Of a stretch of DNA of 28,216 nt, positions 6,629 through 14,456 are shown piece after piece (within the stretch, counting starts at the first letter, position 1; every line of letters begins with the position of its first letter). Under the pieces are notes generated by a model that saw nothing but the letters and a program-made list of their open reading frames with translations, made no database searches and was not told the origin of the DNA. Origin of the DNA: DAOTTI01 sp034437795 (lineage in GTDB: Bacteria; Chloroflexota; UBA11872; UBA12225). The position numbers and the translations under genes were made by a program. The stretch spans positions 1 to 28,216 of the forward strand of contig DAOTTI010000139.1 of NCBI GenBank assembly GCA_034437795.1, read 5' to 3'.

Positions 6629-9571
6629 GTGAGCACGGGAAGGGGCGACAGGCAAGGGGCCGGATGGGGCATGCGTACGCGCGGGGCGGCGCGAGCGGGC
6701 GCAGCGATGATGTTGCTGGCGCTGCTGGTAGGGCTATCGCCCCAGCCGGAGACAGCAGGTGCCCAGCCGGCCGGCAGGCCGCCGCGGCTGGACCGCCACC
6801 TGTGGGAACTGCTGGAACGACAGCGGATACTGGCCGGAGATGAGCCGGCGGTGGGCCAGGGGTCGCTGCCGGCCCTGCCGGTCCGGCCATCGCCGGGGGG
6901 TGCGGTGCTGGACGTGATCATTCACAGCGCGCGAGACGTGGCGCGTGATCTCGCTTCCAGCGGCATCCAGGTGCGTACCAGCAGCGGCGCCGGCTCGCGG
7001 CGCGTGTACACGGCGCAGGCGCCGGTGGCAGCGCTGGCGCGGGTGGGCTCCCTGCCGGGCGTCGCGTACGTCCAGGCGTCCTTGCCGGTGGCCCCGCACC
7101 TGGACACGAGCGCCGGCCCTGAGCATACGCAGGCGACGAGCGTGTGGGACACGGTGCGAGACGGCAGCGGACAGCCCGTGACCGGCAAGGGCGTGATCGT
7201 CGCCATCGTAGACAGTGGCCTGGACTGGAGCCACCCCGACTTCATCGGCGCGGATGGAAAGACGCGGGTGATGGCGCTCTGGGACCAGACGGCGGCGCCC
7301 GCCTGTCCGTCATCGTCCGCAACGGCGGGGTGCGGGCGGGTCTGGACGCGGGCGCAGATCAATGACTGGCTGGCTAGACGAATCAGGCCGGGCGAGACCT
7401 GCCTGGCCTGTACCGTACCGGGCGCGGGCGATGCCCCGTCCGAGGCCGATACGGATGGGCACGGCACGCACGTGGCGTCGATCGCTGCCGGCAACGGGCG
7501 AGGGCCCAGCGGCTCGGGGGCCACCTACAAGGGGATGGCGCCCGACGCTGAGCTGCTCATCGTCAAGACCAACTTCTACAGCGCTCAGATCATTGAGGCC
7601 TGGCACTGGATCATCGAGCAAGCCAGGGCCGCAGGCAAGCCGGTGGTGATCAACAACTCCTTTGGAGCCCACCTGGGCGCGCACGACGGCACCGATGGCC
7701 TGGAGGTGGCGATCGACGCCCTCTCCGGCCAGGGGGTCATCTTTACCGTCGCGGCCGGCAATTCAGGCGCCGACAGACTGCACGGCTCAGGGGTGGCCAC
7801 TGCCGGCGCGCCGTCTACCGCCAGGCTGGCCTTCCAGCAGACCAACGGTTTCCTGTACGAGGCGACGGTGGACCTCTGGTACCGCAGCGCGGACGCACTG
7901 GACATCGCCGTCGTCGCGCCGGACAACAGCTTCCTGGGGCCGGTGGCCAAGGGTAACGAAGGAACGTTTACCTACTTGCTGGCATCCGGGGCGCCGATTT
8001 CCGTGGTGATCAATCACAACCAGGCGATACCGCCCGGAAGCGCGACCACGCACGCCACGATCACCTTCCGTCGGACATCGCCAGCCACGCTGCAGGGCAC
8101 ATGGACGCTTTCCCTTGCGGCGGCCGCGCTTGGCCCGCCCGGCCCGGCCGGCAGCCCGGCGCCTGGGCGCTGGGACGGCTGGATCAGCGCGTCGCCACAG
8201 GCGGGGTTGGTGTGGCTGGACGCCCCCAGCGCCGGCACGAACGGCGGGCTCGATCCGGACGTGACTTTGGCGGAGCCGGCCACCGCGCGACGCGCGATCG
8301 TGGCGGGGTCCTACGTGAGCAAGGCAAGCTGGATCGACTCAACGGGGGTGAACCGCAGCTACTTCCCGCCGGTGACGGTGGGGGCCATCTCATCCTTTAG
8401 CTCGCGAGGGGGAACGCGGGACGGGCGCCAGAAGCCCGACCTGGCGGCACCCGGGCAAGCGATCGTCGCCGCTCGATCGGCGAACGCGAACCCGTCGCCC
8501 AGCTACCTGGTCGGACCGGCACAACGGTACCAGGTGCTGCAGGGCACGAGCATGGCCGCGCCCCACGCGGCCGGCGTGATCGCCCTGATGCTCCAGGTGC
8601 GGCCGGCCCTGACGCCGGAAGAGGCGCTGGACCTGCTGCGCGCCAATGCGCTCCGTGACGCCGGCACGGGACTGGGCGGCAGCACAGTCTGGAACACCGC
8701 CTTCGGCGCCGGCAGGCTGCGGGCACTTGCGCCGGTGCAGACCGCACAGGCGTTGCCCCCAGCCCCTACGGCCACCGCCACCCCCACGGCCACAGCTACG
8801 CCCAGCGCTACGTCCACCGCAGTTGCCAGCGCCACACCCACCATAACGCCCAGCCCCAGTGCCACCGTCACCCCCACCATGACACCCAGCCCCAGCGCGA
8901 CCGCCACGCCCACGGCCACAGAAACCGCGACCCGGAGCGCGACCGCCACCCCCACGGGCACGGCCACGGCCATCATCTCTCCGACGCCCTTGCCCACGGT
9001 GTCGCCGACGTTATCCCCGACGGTGTCACCGACGCGGACGCCAACGACCACCCGGACGCCGACGGCCACACCAGTCAATGAGCTGATCGTCCCGCTGACG
9101 CTGCGCCGGGCGACGGCGCCCCCATCGGCGGCGCATGTCACAGACGTGACGCTGTGGATCTATCCCAACGGGAGCGTAGCCGGTAGCCGGACCCCGATCG
9201 CCACCTTCACCGCGCGAACGGGGACGGACGGCAGCTTCATCGTGCAGGTCGCGGGCGGCCTGGCCACGGACCGCTACGATTTCGTCGCCAAGCCCGCGGG
9301 GGCGCTCAGCCGCGAGGTGAACAGTATCTCTGTCCAGAAAGGCGTCGCGGAGACCCTGCGCTTTGGTGAGTTCGGCGAGGGCGACGCTAACGGGGACGAC
9401 GCGGTCGACGATGCGGACCATACCCTGCTGCGCTCATCCTTTGGGCGGGTGAGCGGCGAGGCGGGGTTTGACAGTCGCGCCGACTTTGACCGCGATGGAG
9501 CGGTGTCCATCCTGGACTTCTCCCTGCTGGCGCGCAGCTACGGCTTCCGCGGGCCGATCCAGGAGCCTTGA
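6629..9571 (+). CDS. Secreted subtilisin-like (S8) serine protease with Thr-Pro linker and C-terminal dockerin
   Basis: Predicted extracellular endopeptidase of 980 residues. Start GTG 6629 has a GGGGA site about 10 nt upstream; ATG 6671 is an alternative. A signal peptide (about 15-45, core MMLLALLVGL) and an inhibitor-like propeptide precede the catalytic domain. The triad is Asp195 (AIVDSGLDWSHPDF), His278 (DTDGHGTHVASIAAG) and Ser641 (GTSMAAPHAAG), with the oxyanion Asn in VAAGNSG. The His-Ser gap of about 360 residues is roughly twice that of plain subtilisins. It contains a beta-rich insertion, as in Csp-like subtilases (NNSFGAHLGAHDGTDGLE is also reminiscent of them). Residues about 712-818 are a Thr/Pro/Ala linker, followed by a beta-sandwich module. 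A type I dockerin (about 917-975) has two calcium loops, DANGDDAVDDAD and DFDRDGAVSILD. The dockerin implies docking to a cohesin partner or a calcium-stabilising role; no cohesin is in the window. Confidence 0.93.
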   Translation: MSTGRGDRQGAGWGMRTRGAARAGAAMMLLALLVGLSPQPETAGAQPAGRPPRLDRHLWELLERQRILAGDEPAVGQGSLPALPVRPSPGGAVLDVIIHSARDVARDLASSGIQVRTSSGAGSRRVYTAQAPVAALARVGSLPGVAYVQASLPVAPHLDTSAGPEHTQATSVWDTVRDGSGQPVTGKGVIVAIVDSGLDWSHPDFIGADGKTRVMALWDQTAAPACPSSSATAGCGRVWTRAQINDWLARRIRPGETCLACTVPGAGDAPSEADTDGHGTHVASIAAGNGRGPSGSGATYKGMAPDAELLIVKTNFYSAQIIEAWHWIIEQARAAGKPVVINNSFGAHLGAHDGTDGLEVAIDALSGQGVIFTVAAGNSGADRLHGSGVATAGAPSTARLAFQQTNGFLYEATVDLWYRSADALDIAVVAPDNSFLGPVAKGNEGTFTYLLASGAPISVVINHNQAIPPGSATTHATITFRRTSPATLQGTWTLSLAAAALGPPGPAGSPAPGRWDGWISASPQAGLVWLDAPSAGTNGGLDPDVTLAEPATARRAIVAGSYVSKASWIDSTGVNRSYFPPVTVGAISSFSSRGGTRDGRQKPDLAAPGQAIVAARSANANPSPSYLVGPAQRYQVLQGTSMAAPHAAGVIALMLQVRPALTPEEALDLLRANALRDAGTGLGGSTVWNTAFGAGRLRALAPVQTAQALPPAPTATATPTATATPSATSTAVASATPTITPSPSATVTPTMTPSPSATATPTATETATRSATATPTGTATAIISPTPLPTVSPTLSPTVSPTRTPTTTRTPTATPVNELIVPLTLRRATAPPSAAHVTDVTLWIYPNGSVAGSRTPIATFTARTGTDGSFIVQVAGGLATDRYDFVAKPAGALSREVNSISVQKGVAETLRFGEFGEGDANGDDAVDDADHTLLRSSFGRVSGEAGFDSRADFDRDGAVSILDFSLLARSYGFRGPIQEP

Positions 9572-9678
9572 GCCCCAGTTTCATCTTGCGTTGGTCGGTT
9601 TGGAACTGACCTGGCTCTCTTGGAGTAGTGACCTGCCGATCGGCTGGATCACCTACCGCACGCAGCAGGGAGCCGGCC

Positions 9679-10376
9679 ATGCCAGAGACGCCAGAAATGA
9701 CGCACACCCTACAGCACGTCGTGACATCGCCGCGACCCATGTCCTAGCCCGAGACGTGCGCCACGCAGTGCAACGCGCTGCGGCAGCGGATCGTGTCCGC
9801 CCTGGGTCCGATGAACGCTTCGTGGCCGCCTGACCCATCGGGAGCGCGGGGCGACGCAGGTTCCTACAGCGATATCGATCTTGTTGCCGTCGTTACGGCG
9901 CCGCACGCCGATACCCTCTGCGCCTGCCCCTGGAAGAGCGCGGCGCGCACCATGCCCGAGCGCCTCGAACTCATCAGCCGGTTCGGGGCGCCACTATCCC
10001 GCACGAAGCGCACGCGAATGCACCCGAGGGCGGCACCCACACCAACATCCTGTTTGCAGACGGTACTCGGCTCGACTCCACTCTTGTGCCACTCGACCGT
10101 GCCGAGCGCCCGGCCGATTCTCGTCTGCTCTTCCAGAGGGTGGGGGTGCCGCTGGCGCCCATGCCGCAGCCGGAATTGCTGGAGGAGCGGCGGGAGGTGG
10201 CCGCGCAGCGCGTGGCGCTGTTCTGGATAATGGCGCTCGGCAGCGCTAAATTCCGGCTGCGCGGGTGGGACGTGGCCGTGCATGCCATGCTCACCGACCT
10301 GCGCGCCCAGGTTGAAGGCACCACCTGCTGGTCCGCCCGCGCGCTGGCTCTTCACCGCCCTGCGCGCCCAGGTTGA
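9679..10376 (+). pseudogene. Broken nucleotidyltransferase (aminoglycoside adenylyltransferase-like) gene
   Basis: ATG 9679 follows AGGGAG by 6 nt. The frame is stopped by TAG at 9745-9747 and then continues open in the same frame with CNALRQRIVSALGPMN and GARGDAGSYSDIDLVAV. The latter matches the nucleotidyltransferase GS...DxD region, but the first Gly-Ser is lost (it reads PSGARGD). Near 9995-10003 the homology moves to another frame: HEAHANAPEGGTHTNILFAD, GTRLDSTLVPLDRAERPADS, ALFWIMALGSAKFRLRGW, ending at TGA 10376. These blocks resemble streptomycin or other aminoglycoside nucleotidyltransferase relatives. One premature stop, one frameshift and the damaged motif make it a pseudogene. 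The substrate of the intact ancestor is unknown. Confidence 0.65.
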
Positions 10377-10378
10377 AG
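10291..10378 (+). repeat. 27-bp direct repeat at the junction of the two pseudogenes
   Basis: 10291-10317 and 10352-10378 match at 26 of 27 positions (shared core CCTGCGCGCCCAGGTTGAAG). The copies are 61 bp apart. The first is in the tail of the nucleotidyltransferase remnant and the second begins the recognisable transposase-like sequence. It is too long for an IS630 TA target duplication, so it more likely reflects a local duplication or slippage event. Confidence 0.7.
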
Positions 10379-11306
10379 ACGTACGCCAGTTGATCGCAGG
10401 GGAGCCGCCACGCTTCCAGCGCGACGCAATCGCGCTCGCGCCGACGTCCGAAGCGCAAGCGGCCTGACCAACCCGCGGGACCTGGGGCTGCCCTTCGCCT
10501 CCTGGACCTTGGACCGGCTGGCGGCGTACCTGAACGACGAGAAGGGCATCGCCATGAAGCCCAGCCGCATCGACGAGATCCTCCTGGCCGAGGGGCTGCG
10601 CTGGCGAAGCCAGGAGAGCCGGTTTGGCGAACGGGTGGACCCTGAGTTCGCCGAAAAAAGGGGAGGAGCACCACGCTCTACACGGAAGCACCGGAGGGGC
10701 ACCGGAGGGGTGTGCGGTCGTGTGTCTGGACGAGATGGGGCCAGAAGGCGCCAAGAGCTTCCCTGGCCAGCAGTTGGTCCGGGCGCTGCCCGACCCGGAT
10801 GGCCAGCGCCCGATGGAGCGAGCCAGGCAGGAGGCCGACTATGGGCGAGGGGCAAGGGCTACGTCTTCGGAGCGTTCCGGCCGTCCACCGGCGAGGCGCT
10901 CACGGTCCCCTACCAGGGACGGACCATCGCCAACGCACGGACGTCCTGGAGCGGGGGGGAAGCATGGATCCCTGCCGAGCTCCAGCGGGGCTACGCCATC
11001 CTGGACAACCTGAGCGCTCACCGCGCCACCGACGTGCTCCTGTTCAGCCTGGCCCATCCCCGCTGGGAGTTCGTCTTCCAGCCCACGTACGCCGCCTACC
11101 TGAACCTGATCGAGCCTTGGTGGACGAGCCTCCGTTCCCTGGCGCTCAAGGGCCGACGCTTCGAGCGCTGGGAGGCGGTGTGCGACGCAGTTCGGGAAGC
11201 CACCACCTACTGGAATGCTCATCGACACCCGTTCCTCTGGGGTCGGCGCCGCCGGCATCAGCCCCGTCGGCGACCAGGCATAGCCCTTCCGGCAAAGGTT
11301 GCCTAG
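10352..11306 (+). mobile_element. Degraded IS630-family transposase gene (multiple frameshifts)
   Basis: The translation over three frames reconstructs an IS630/Tc1-like DDE transposase: AGEPPRFQRDAIALA, then LGLPFASWTLDRLAAYLN, ERVDPEFAEK, AVVCLDEMGPEGAKSFPG, GKGYVFGAFRPSTGEAL, YAILDNLSAHRATDVL and NLIEPWW. The three catalytic acidic residues survive (Asp codon 10729, Asp codon 11004, Glu codon 11112). Reading-frame breaks are visible: an A6 run at 10654-10659 one base short, an 11-bp tandem duplication at 10688-10709, a one-base loss in the G-run near 10851, and a paired shift at 10933-10958. The usual N-terminal HTH is mostly missing. I found no clear terminal inverted repeats. Some single-base breaks in homopolymers could be sequencing errors, but not the 11-bp duplication. 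Confidence 0.85.
10688..10709 (+). repeat. 11-bp tandem duplication inside the transposase remnant
   Basis: GCACCGGAGGG occurs twice in tandem (10688-10698 and 10699-10709). Removing one copy joins LYTEAPEG to CAVVCLDEMG in one frame, restoring the usual spacing before the first catalytic Asp. The duplication is therefore a likely inactivating mutation. Confidence 0.8.
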
Positions 11307-11340
11307 ACTTGGCGGGTGCACCACTAAGCAGTACCGAGCC

Positions 11341-11621
11341 ATGACCATTGATGCGCTGCTCCGTCCGCGGGCGCCACGTAAGCGGGTCAGGGCGGTGGCG
11401 GGGGCCATCGCCGCTGAGCTCCGTCGGGAATATCCGCAACTGGTCTCCACCGCGGTGTCGTTCAGGACGCGGGAGGGAGAGGACGCCTATCTGTGGCTGA
11501 GAATTCCCCCGGCGATCCGGAGCTGAAGCAGCGGCTGCTCGATGCAGCCGCCGCCTACCTAGTGGGTCACTTGGCCTGGCTGTGGCCATTGGCTCCCCTG
11601 GTGGAATGGCAACGGGCATGA
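11341..11621 (+). pseudogene. Small hypothetical ORF, probably frameshifted
   Basis: ATG 11341 opens a 61-codon frame that ends at 11526. It begins MTIDALLRPRAP, and contains RVRAVAGAIAAELRREYPQL and REGEDAYLWLRIPP. At the C5 run 11506-11510 a one-base shift would continue it as PGDPELKQRLLDAAAAYLVG to a stop at 11621, giving a balanced protein of about 93 residues. No good ribosome-binding site is seen. It sits against the transposase remnant in an otherwise decayed region. It may be an intact 61-aa protein, a frameshifted one, or a chance frame; I do not recognise a family. Confidence 0.35.
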
Positions 11622-11809
11622 CAAAGGACCCACGAGTTGAGGGGATCGCCATGCTCCCGCAGTTCACCGTCGTGCGCGCTCGCGACGTTGAGCCGCCAGC
11701 CGCTGGCTGATCGTGCCGGCCTCGTCTTGGACCGGCATAGCGAAGCACACAGGTACACTGTTTCTTCACCATTCCGCCGCTCTCCGGGGGCCTGCAGAAG
11801 GTGAGACGC

Positions 11810-12562
11810 ATGGCTGAGGGCGCCGGCGAGGAGAGACCCGAGGAAACCGCGATCGAGCTGGCGAAGAACCGCGCCTGGCCGCTGCTGGAGCGCTGGAACC
11901 AGGCGCTCGAGGCAGGCGAGATCGACGAGGCGCAGTGGTACAAGGAGATCGCCGCCGTGATCGTGCCGGCATATCTGGCCGGCGACAACCCTCGCGCCCA
12001 GTCTGGGTCCGATGGCACGGAGGAGGACTGGACCTATAAGCGCGGGCTCTTGGCCGATGCCTTCGACCGCGACGGCACCTTTCTGGACGTGGGCTGCGCC
12101 AGCGGCCACCTGATGGAGACGCTCGGCGCGTGGTGCCGCGAGCGGGGACACGCCATCGAGCCCTACGGCCTGGACATTTCGGCGGAGATGGCCGATCTCG
12201 CCCGCCGCCGGCTGCCCCACTGGGCTGATTGCATCTTTACCGGCAACGCCATCGACTGGCTGCCGCCAGAGGGCTCTCCCCGAAGCTTCGACTTCGTCCG
12301 TACCGGCCTGGAGTACGTCCCTCCGCGACGGAAGCGCGACCTTATTGAGCGATTGCTGCGGGACGTCGTGGCGCCGGGCGGGAGGCTCATCATCGGCGTG
12401 TACAGCGAGGAGCGCGACGCCACCCGCGTCGGCCTGTCCGAGGAGGCGCGCGTCGCCGCCTGGGGCTTCCGCATCGCGGGTCGCACCGAGCGGCCGCACC
12501 GGCGCGACCCCCGCCTCGTCTACCGCGCCATCTGGATCGACGGCTCGCAGCGACGAGCGTAG
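11810..12562 (+). CDS. Class I SAM-dependent methyltransferase
   Basis: The 250-residue protein starts at ATG 11810, about 8 nt after AGAAGG; a GTG at 11801 in the same frame is an alternative. An N-terminal helical part (residues about 1-75, WPLLERWNQALEAGEIDEAQ) precedes the Rossmann fold. SAM-binding motif I is FLDVGCASGHLMETLG (about 91-106), followed by the acidic strand-2 end YGLDISAEMADLARRR, and a later strand region DFVRTGLEYVPP. LLRDVVAPGGRLIIGVYSEE is the usual motif before strand 5. The substrate cannot be read from the sequence. It stands alone: the 3' neighbour is on the opposite strand and the 5' side is the decayed transposon zone. Confidence 0.85.
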   Translation: MAEGAGEERPEETAIELAKNRAWPLLERWNQALEAGEIDEAQWYKEIAAVIVPAYLAGDNPRAQSGSDGTEEDWTYKRGLLADAFDRDGTFLDVGCASGHLMETLGAWCRERGHAIEPYGLDISAEMADLARRRLPHWADCIFTGNAIDWLPPEGSPRSFDFVRTGLEYVPPRRKRDLIERLLRDVVAPGGRLIIGVYSEERDATRVGLSEEARVAAWGFRIAGRTERPHRRDPRLVYRAIWIDGSQRRA

Positions 12563-12789
12563 AGCCGGCTGACCGAGCCTTCGGGACAGCAAACATGCGG
12601 CGGCAATGGCATGCTAGGGGCTGCTGCGATGCCGGCGCCGCGGGTGCAGAGCTGATGCCTGTGAAGAGAGCGAGCTTCTTCCATGCGCCGCTAGTGCCCC
12701 AGATCGGCATGGCCAGTTAGTCGCAGAGGGATCCGGCGTCACACAGAACTCCAGGGTAGCCGTGGCCGGCCGTCGCCGCCGCCTGGAGG

Positions 12790-13749
12790 TCAGGGCTGGA
12801 CGTCCCCGCCGAAGGTGATCACTCCGTCACGGTACTGGACGAGCACGTCGAGGCCACCGCGGGTGATCCCACCCTGGGGGCAGCTACAGGTGACCTTATG
12901 CGTAAAGTTGAGGTCGATCCACTGGAAGGAGCACTCCTTCTCTACGGAGATCGGCGCGCCGCAGACGCCCTGGGCGTAGGCCACCTTGTTCTTCTCGTTC
13001 GGGCAGATGCAGTCTTCCGGCGTGCTATTGCCCAGGGGGACGAACTGGATGCGCGTGTCGCAGGCGCAGCGCCAGATGTTGCCGCCCGTAAGCTTGCAGG
13101 GCTGGGTATCCCCTACGCACTGGAAGTCGAAGGCGCCCGAGCCGCGATCGATCGATGGTTGGCAGGTCCCGGTGCTGGCCTGGTTCCAGGTCATCTTGAA
13201 CCGTGTCACCTGGATCTTGCCAGCGTCCAGCGGGACGTAGTCGTACTCGAAGAAGGCCTCAAAGGTGCAGTCACCGGCACACGGGGCGCAGCCCAGGGTC
13301 TGCCGGAAGACCTTTCGATCCGTCACCGCATTTGCCGGCCGCACCGCCGCGCCGGCCACGCGGGGCACCCATGCCAGGTGCGCCAGCCCAAAGGCCGCGG
13401 GCAGCGATGTGACCACCTGCAGCAGCGGCCGGCGCTGCACCGGCAGAAACGGCTGGCCATCCGAAGGTCGCTGGCCGCAGCAGGGGCGGCTGTGGCCGGC
13501 GGTAGGGGCGCGGGTGCCGTGGTGGACGAAGGCTGCGGCGTGGGCCAGCGTCAGGGCGCCAAAGCCGGCAGCCACCAGCGTTGCCAGAGCGGTGAGAAGC
13601 GGCGGTAAGCCGGTGATGGCCAGGGCCAGGGCTACCGCGCCTGAGGCCAGGGTCCCCCGTAGCGACGCGCGCATGCATCGCGGGCAGCGACCGAGCTTCG
13701 ACGACACCTGCCGGCGCGCGCGGTCTGCCAGCAGCCGGAGCGAGTTCAT
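12790..13749 (-). CDS. Cysteine-rich membrane/exported protein of unknown function
   Basis: ATG 13749 follows GGAGGT by 5 nt, giving 319 residues. The N-terminus has KLGRCPRCM (a CxxC at Cys22/25) followed by two close hydrophobic helices (about 33-75); this resembles DUF3624-like small membrane domains, but only loosely. A third hydrophobic stretch follows (about 107-135), preceded by QRRPLLQ, which looks a little like an internal Tat signal. Residues 154-290 hold 14 cysteines, including a CxxCxxxC (154/157/161) and three CxC pairs (228/230, 247/249, 288/290). The surrounding sequence is beta-strand-like, with aromatic residues (FEAFFEYDYVP, FQWIDLNF). This suggests a disulfide-stapled or metal-binding extracytoplasmic domain. 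I do not recognise the family, and no neighbour shares its strand closely. Confidence 0.75.
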   Translation of the reverse strand: MNSLRLLADRARRQVSSKLGRCPRCMRASLRGTLASGAVALALAITGLPPLLTALATLVAAGFGALTLAHAAAFVHHGTRAPTAGHSRPCCGQRPSDGQPFLPVQRRPLLQVVTSLPAAFGLAHLAWVPRVAGAAVRPANAVTDRKVFRQTLGCAPCAGDCTFEAFFEYDYVPLDAGKIQVTRFKMTWNQASTGTCQPSIDRGSGAFDFQCVGDTQPCKLTGGNIWRCACDTRIQFVPLGNSTPEDCICPNEKNKVAYAQGVCGAPISVEKECSFQWIDLNFTHKVTCSCPQGGITRGGLDVLVQYRDGVITFGGDVQP

Positions 13750-14456
13750 GTTCCACCTCCCCAAACGGATCTACCACGCATCAAGCGGAGCGCTGCAGGC
13801 GGGCGGGCCCCTGAGAGCCGCGCCATACTCGGCGTCCAGCGGCCGTCCGGCGCATCTTCCTTGCTTGGCTCTGACTGCTCTGGCTCACCCCCTTTCGTGG
13901 TCTTTACGTAGTCGCGCTCGGCCCCGAGCCCAACGTCCCCCCACCGCGACGCCACAGGATCGTTCGGCCCTGCCGTTCTGGAACGGTCCTGCACCATCGC
14001 GCCGGGAGCACGTAGGGGCCGTCGCCGGCACGTGCTGCCATGGCCGGCCCGCCGCCACGGCCCGGACACGGCCACTGATGGCGCCACGCCGATGACACGT
14101 GCCGGGCCGCCGGCGGCAGGGCTGTCCGTCGGCCGGCATTCGGCCACCCATTGTGCCACGCCGGTAACCCGTCTGGCGAGGCTGCGCGCAAGACACCCTG
14201 ATCAGCCCCCGCAGCGGACCTCGCCCCCTTCGGCCGGGGCTGCGCCGCCCCCGCTCCGACACGGAGAGGGGGACACGGGCCACGGCCGGGCTCTGTCCGG
14301 AGCTTGTGGCGCACGCCCTCTGGCGACCGTTCGGTCACGGAGCCGCACGGCCGCGGCGTGCTGCCAGGTGGCGCGCGCCCAGACCCCAAGGTCTTGCGGG
14401 GACTCCCTCTCGACGCCTCTCCCGTATACTTAGTCGGCACTCACTCTGACGTTCAC
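13750..14456. other. 707-bp intergenic region between divergent genes
   Basis: No protein-like frame is seen; the longest frames are Arg/Pro-rich in all directions. It contains the dyad CCGTTCTGGAACGG at 13973-13986 and a repeat-like stretch near 14211-14275 with CTCCG/CGGAG pairing (14254-14266). A TATACT box near its right end is entered separately. The promoters of the cysteine-rich gene and of the ABC operon must lie here. No tRNA-like cloverleaf was recognised. Confidence 0.5.
14425..14430 (+). promoter_or_regulatory. Possible -10 box of the ABC exporter operon
   Basis: TATACT (5 of 6 to TATAAT) lies 26 nt before the GTG start at 14457, in a locally AT-richer stretch. No good -35 is found at 16-18 nt. 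Transcription from here would give a leader of about 20 nt, which fits the absence of a clear ribosome-binding site. Confidence 0.35.

Noticed and set aside
8503..9141. Minus-strand Gly/Val-rich frame inside the protease gene
   Set aside because: Antisense of the protease Thr/Pro linker, with no start context and no domain.
13973..13986. CCGTTCTGGAACGG dyad as a possible LexA-type operator
   Set aside because: Half-sites are in the opposite order to the Gram-positive GAAC-N4-GTTC box, and no SOS gene is adjacent.
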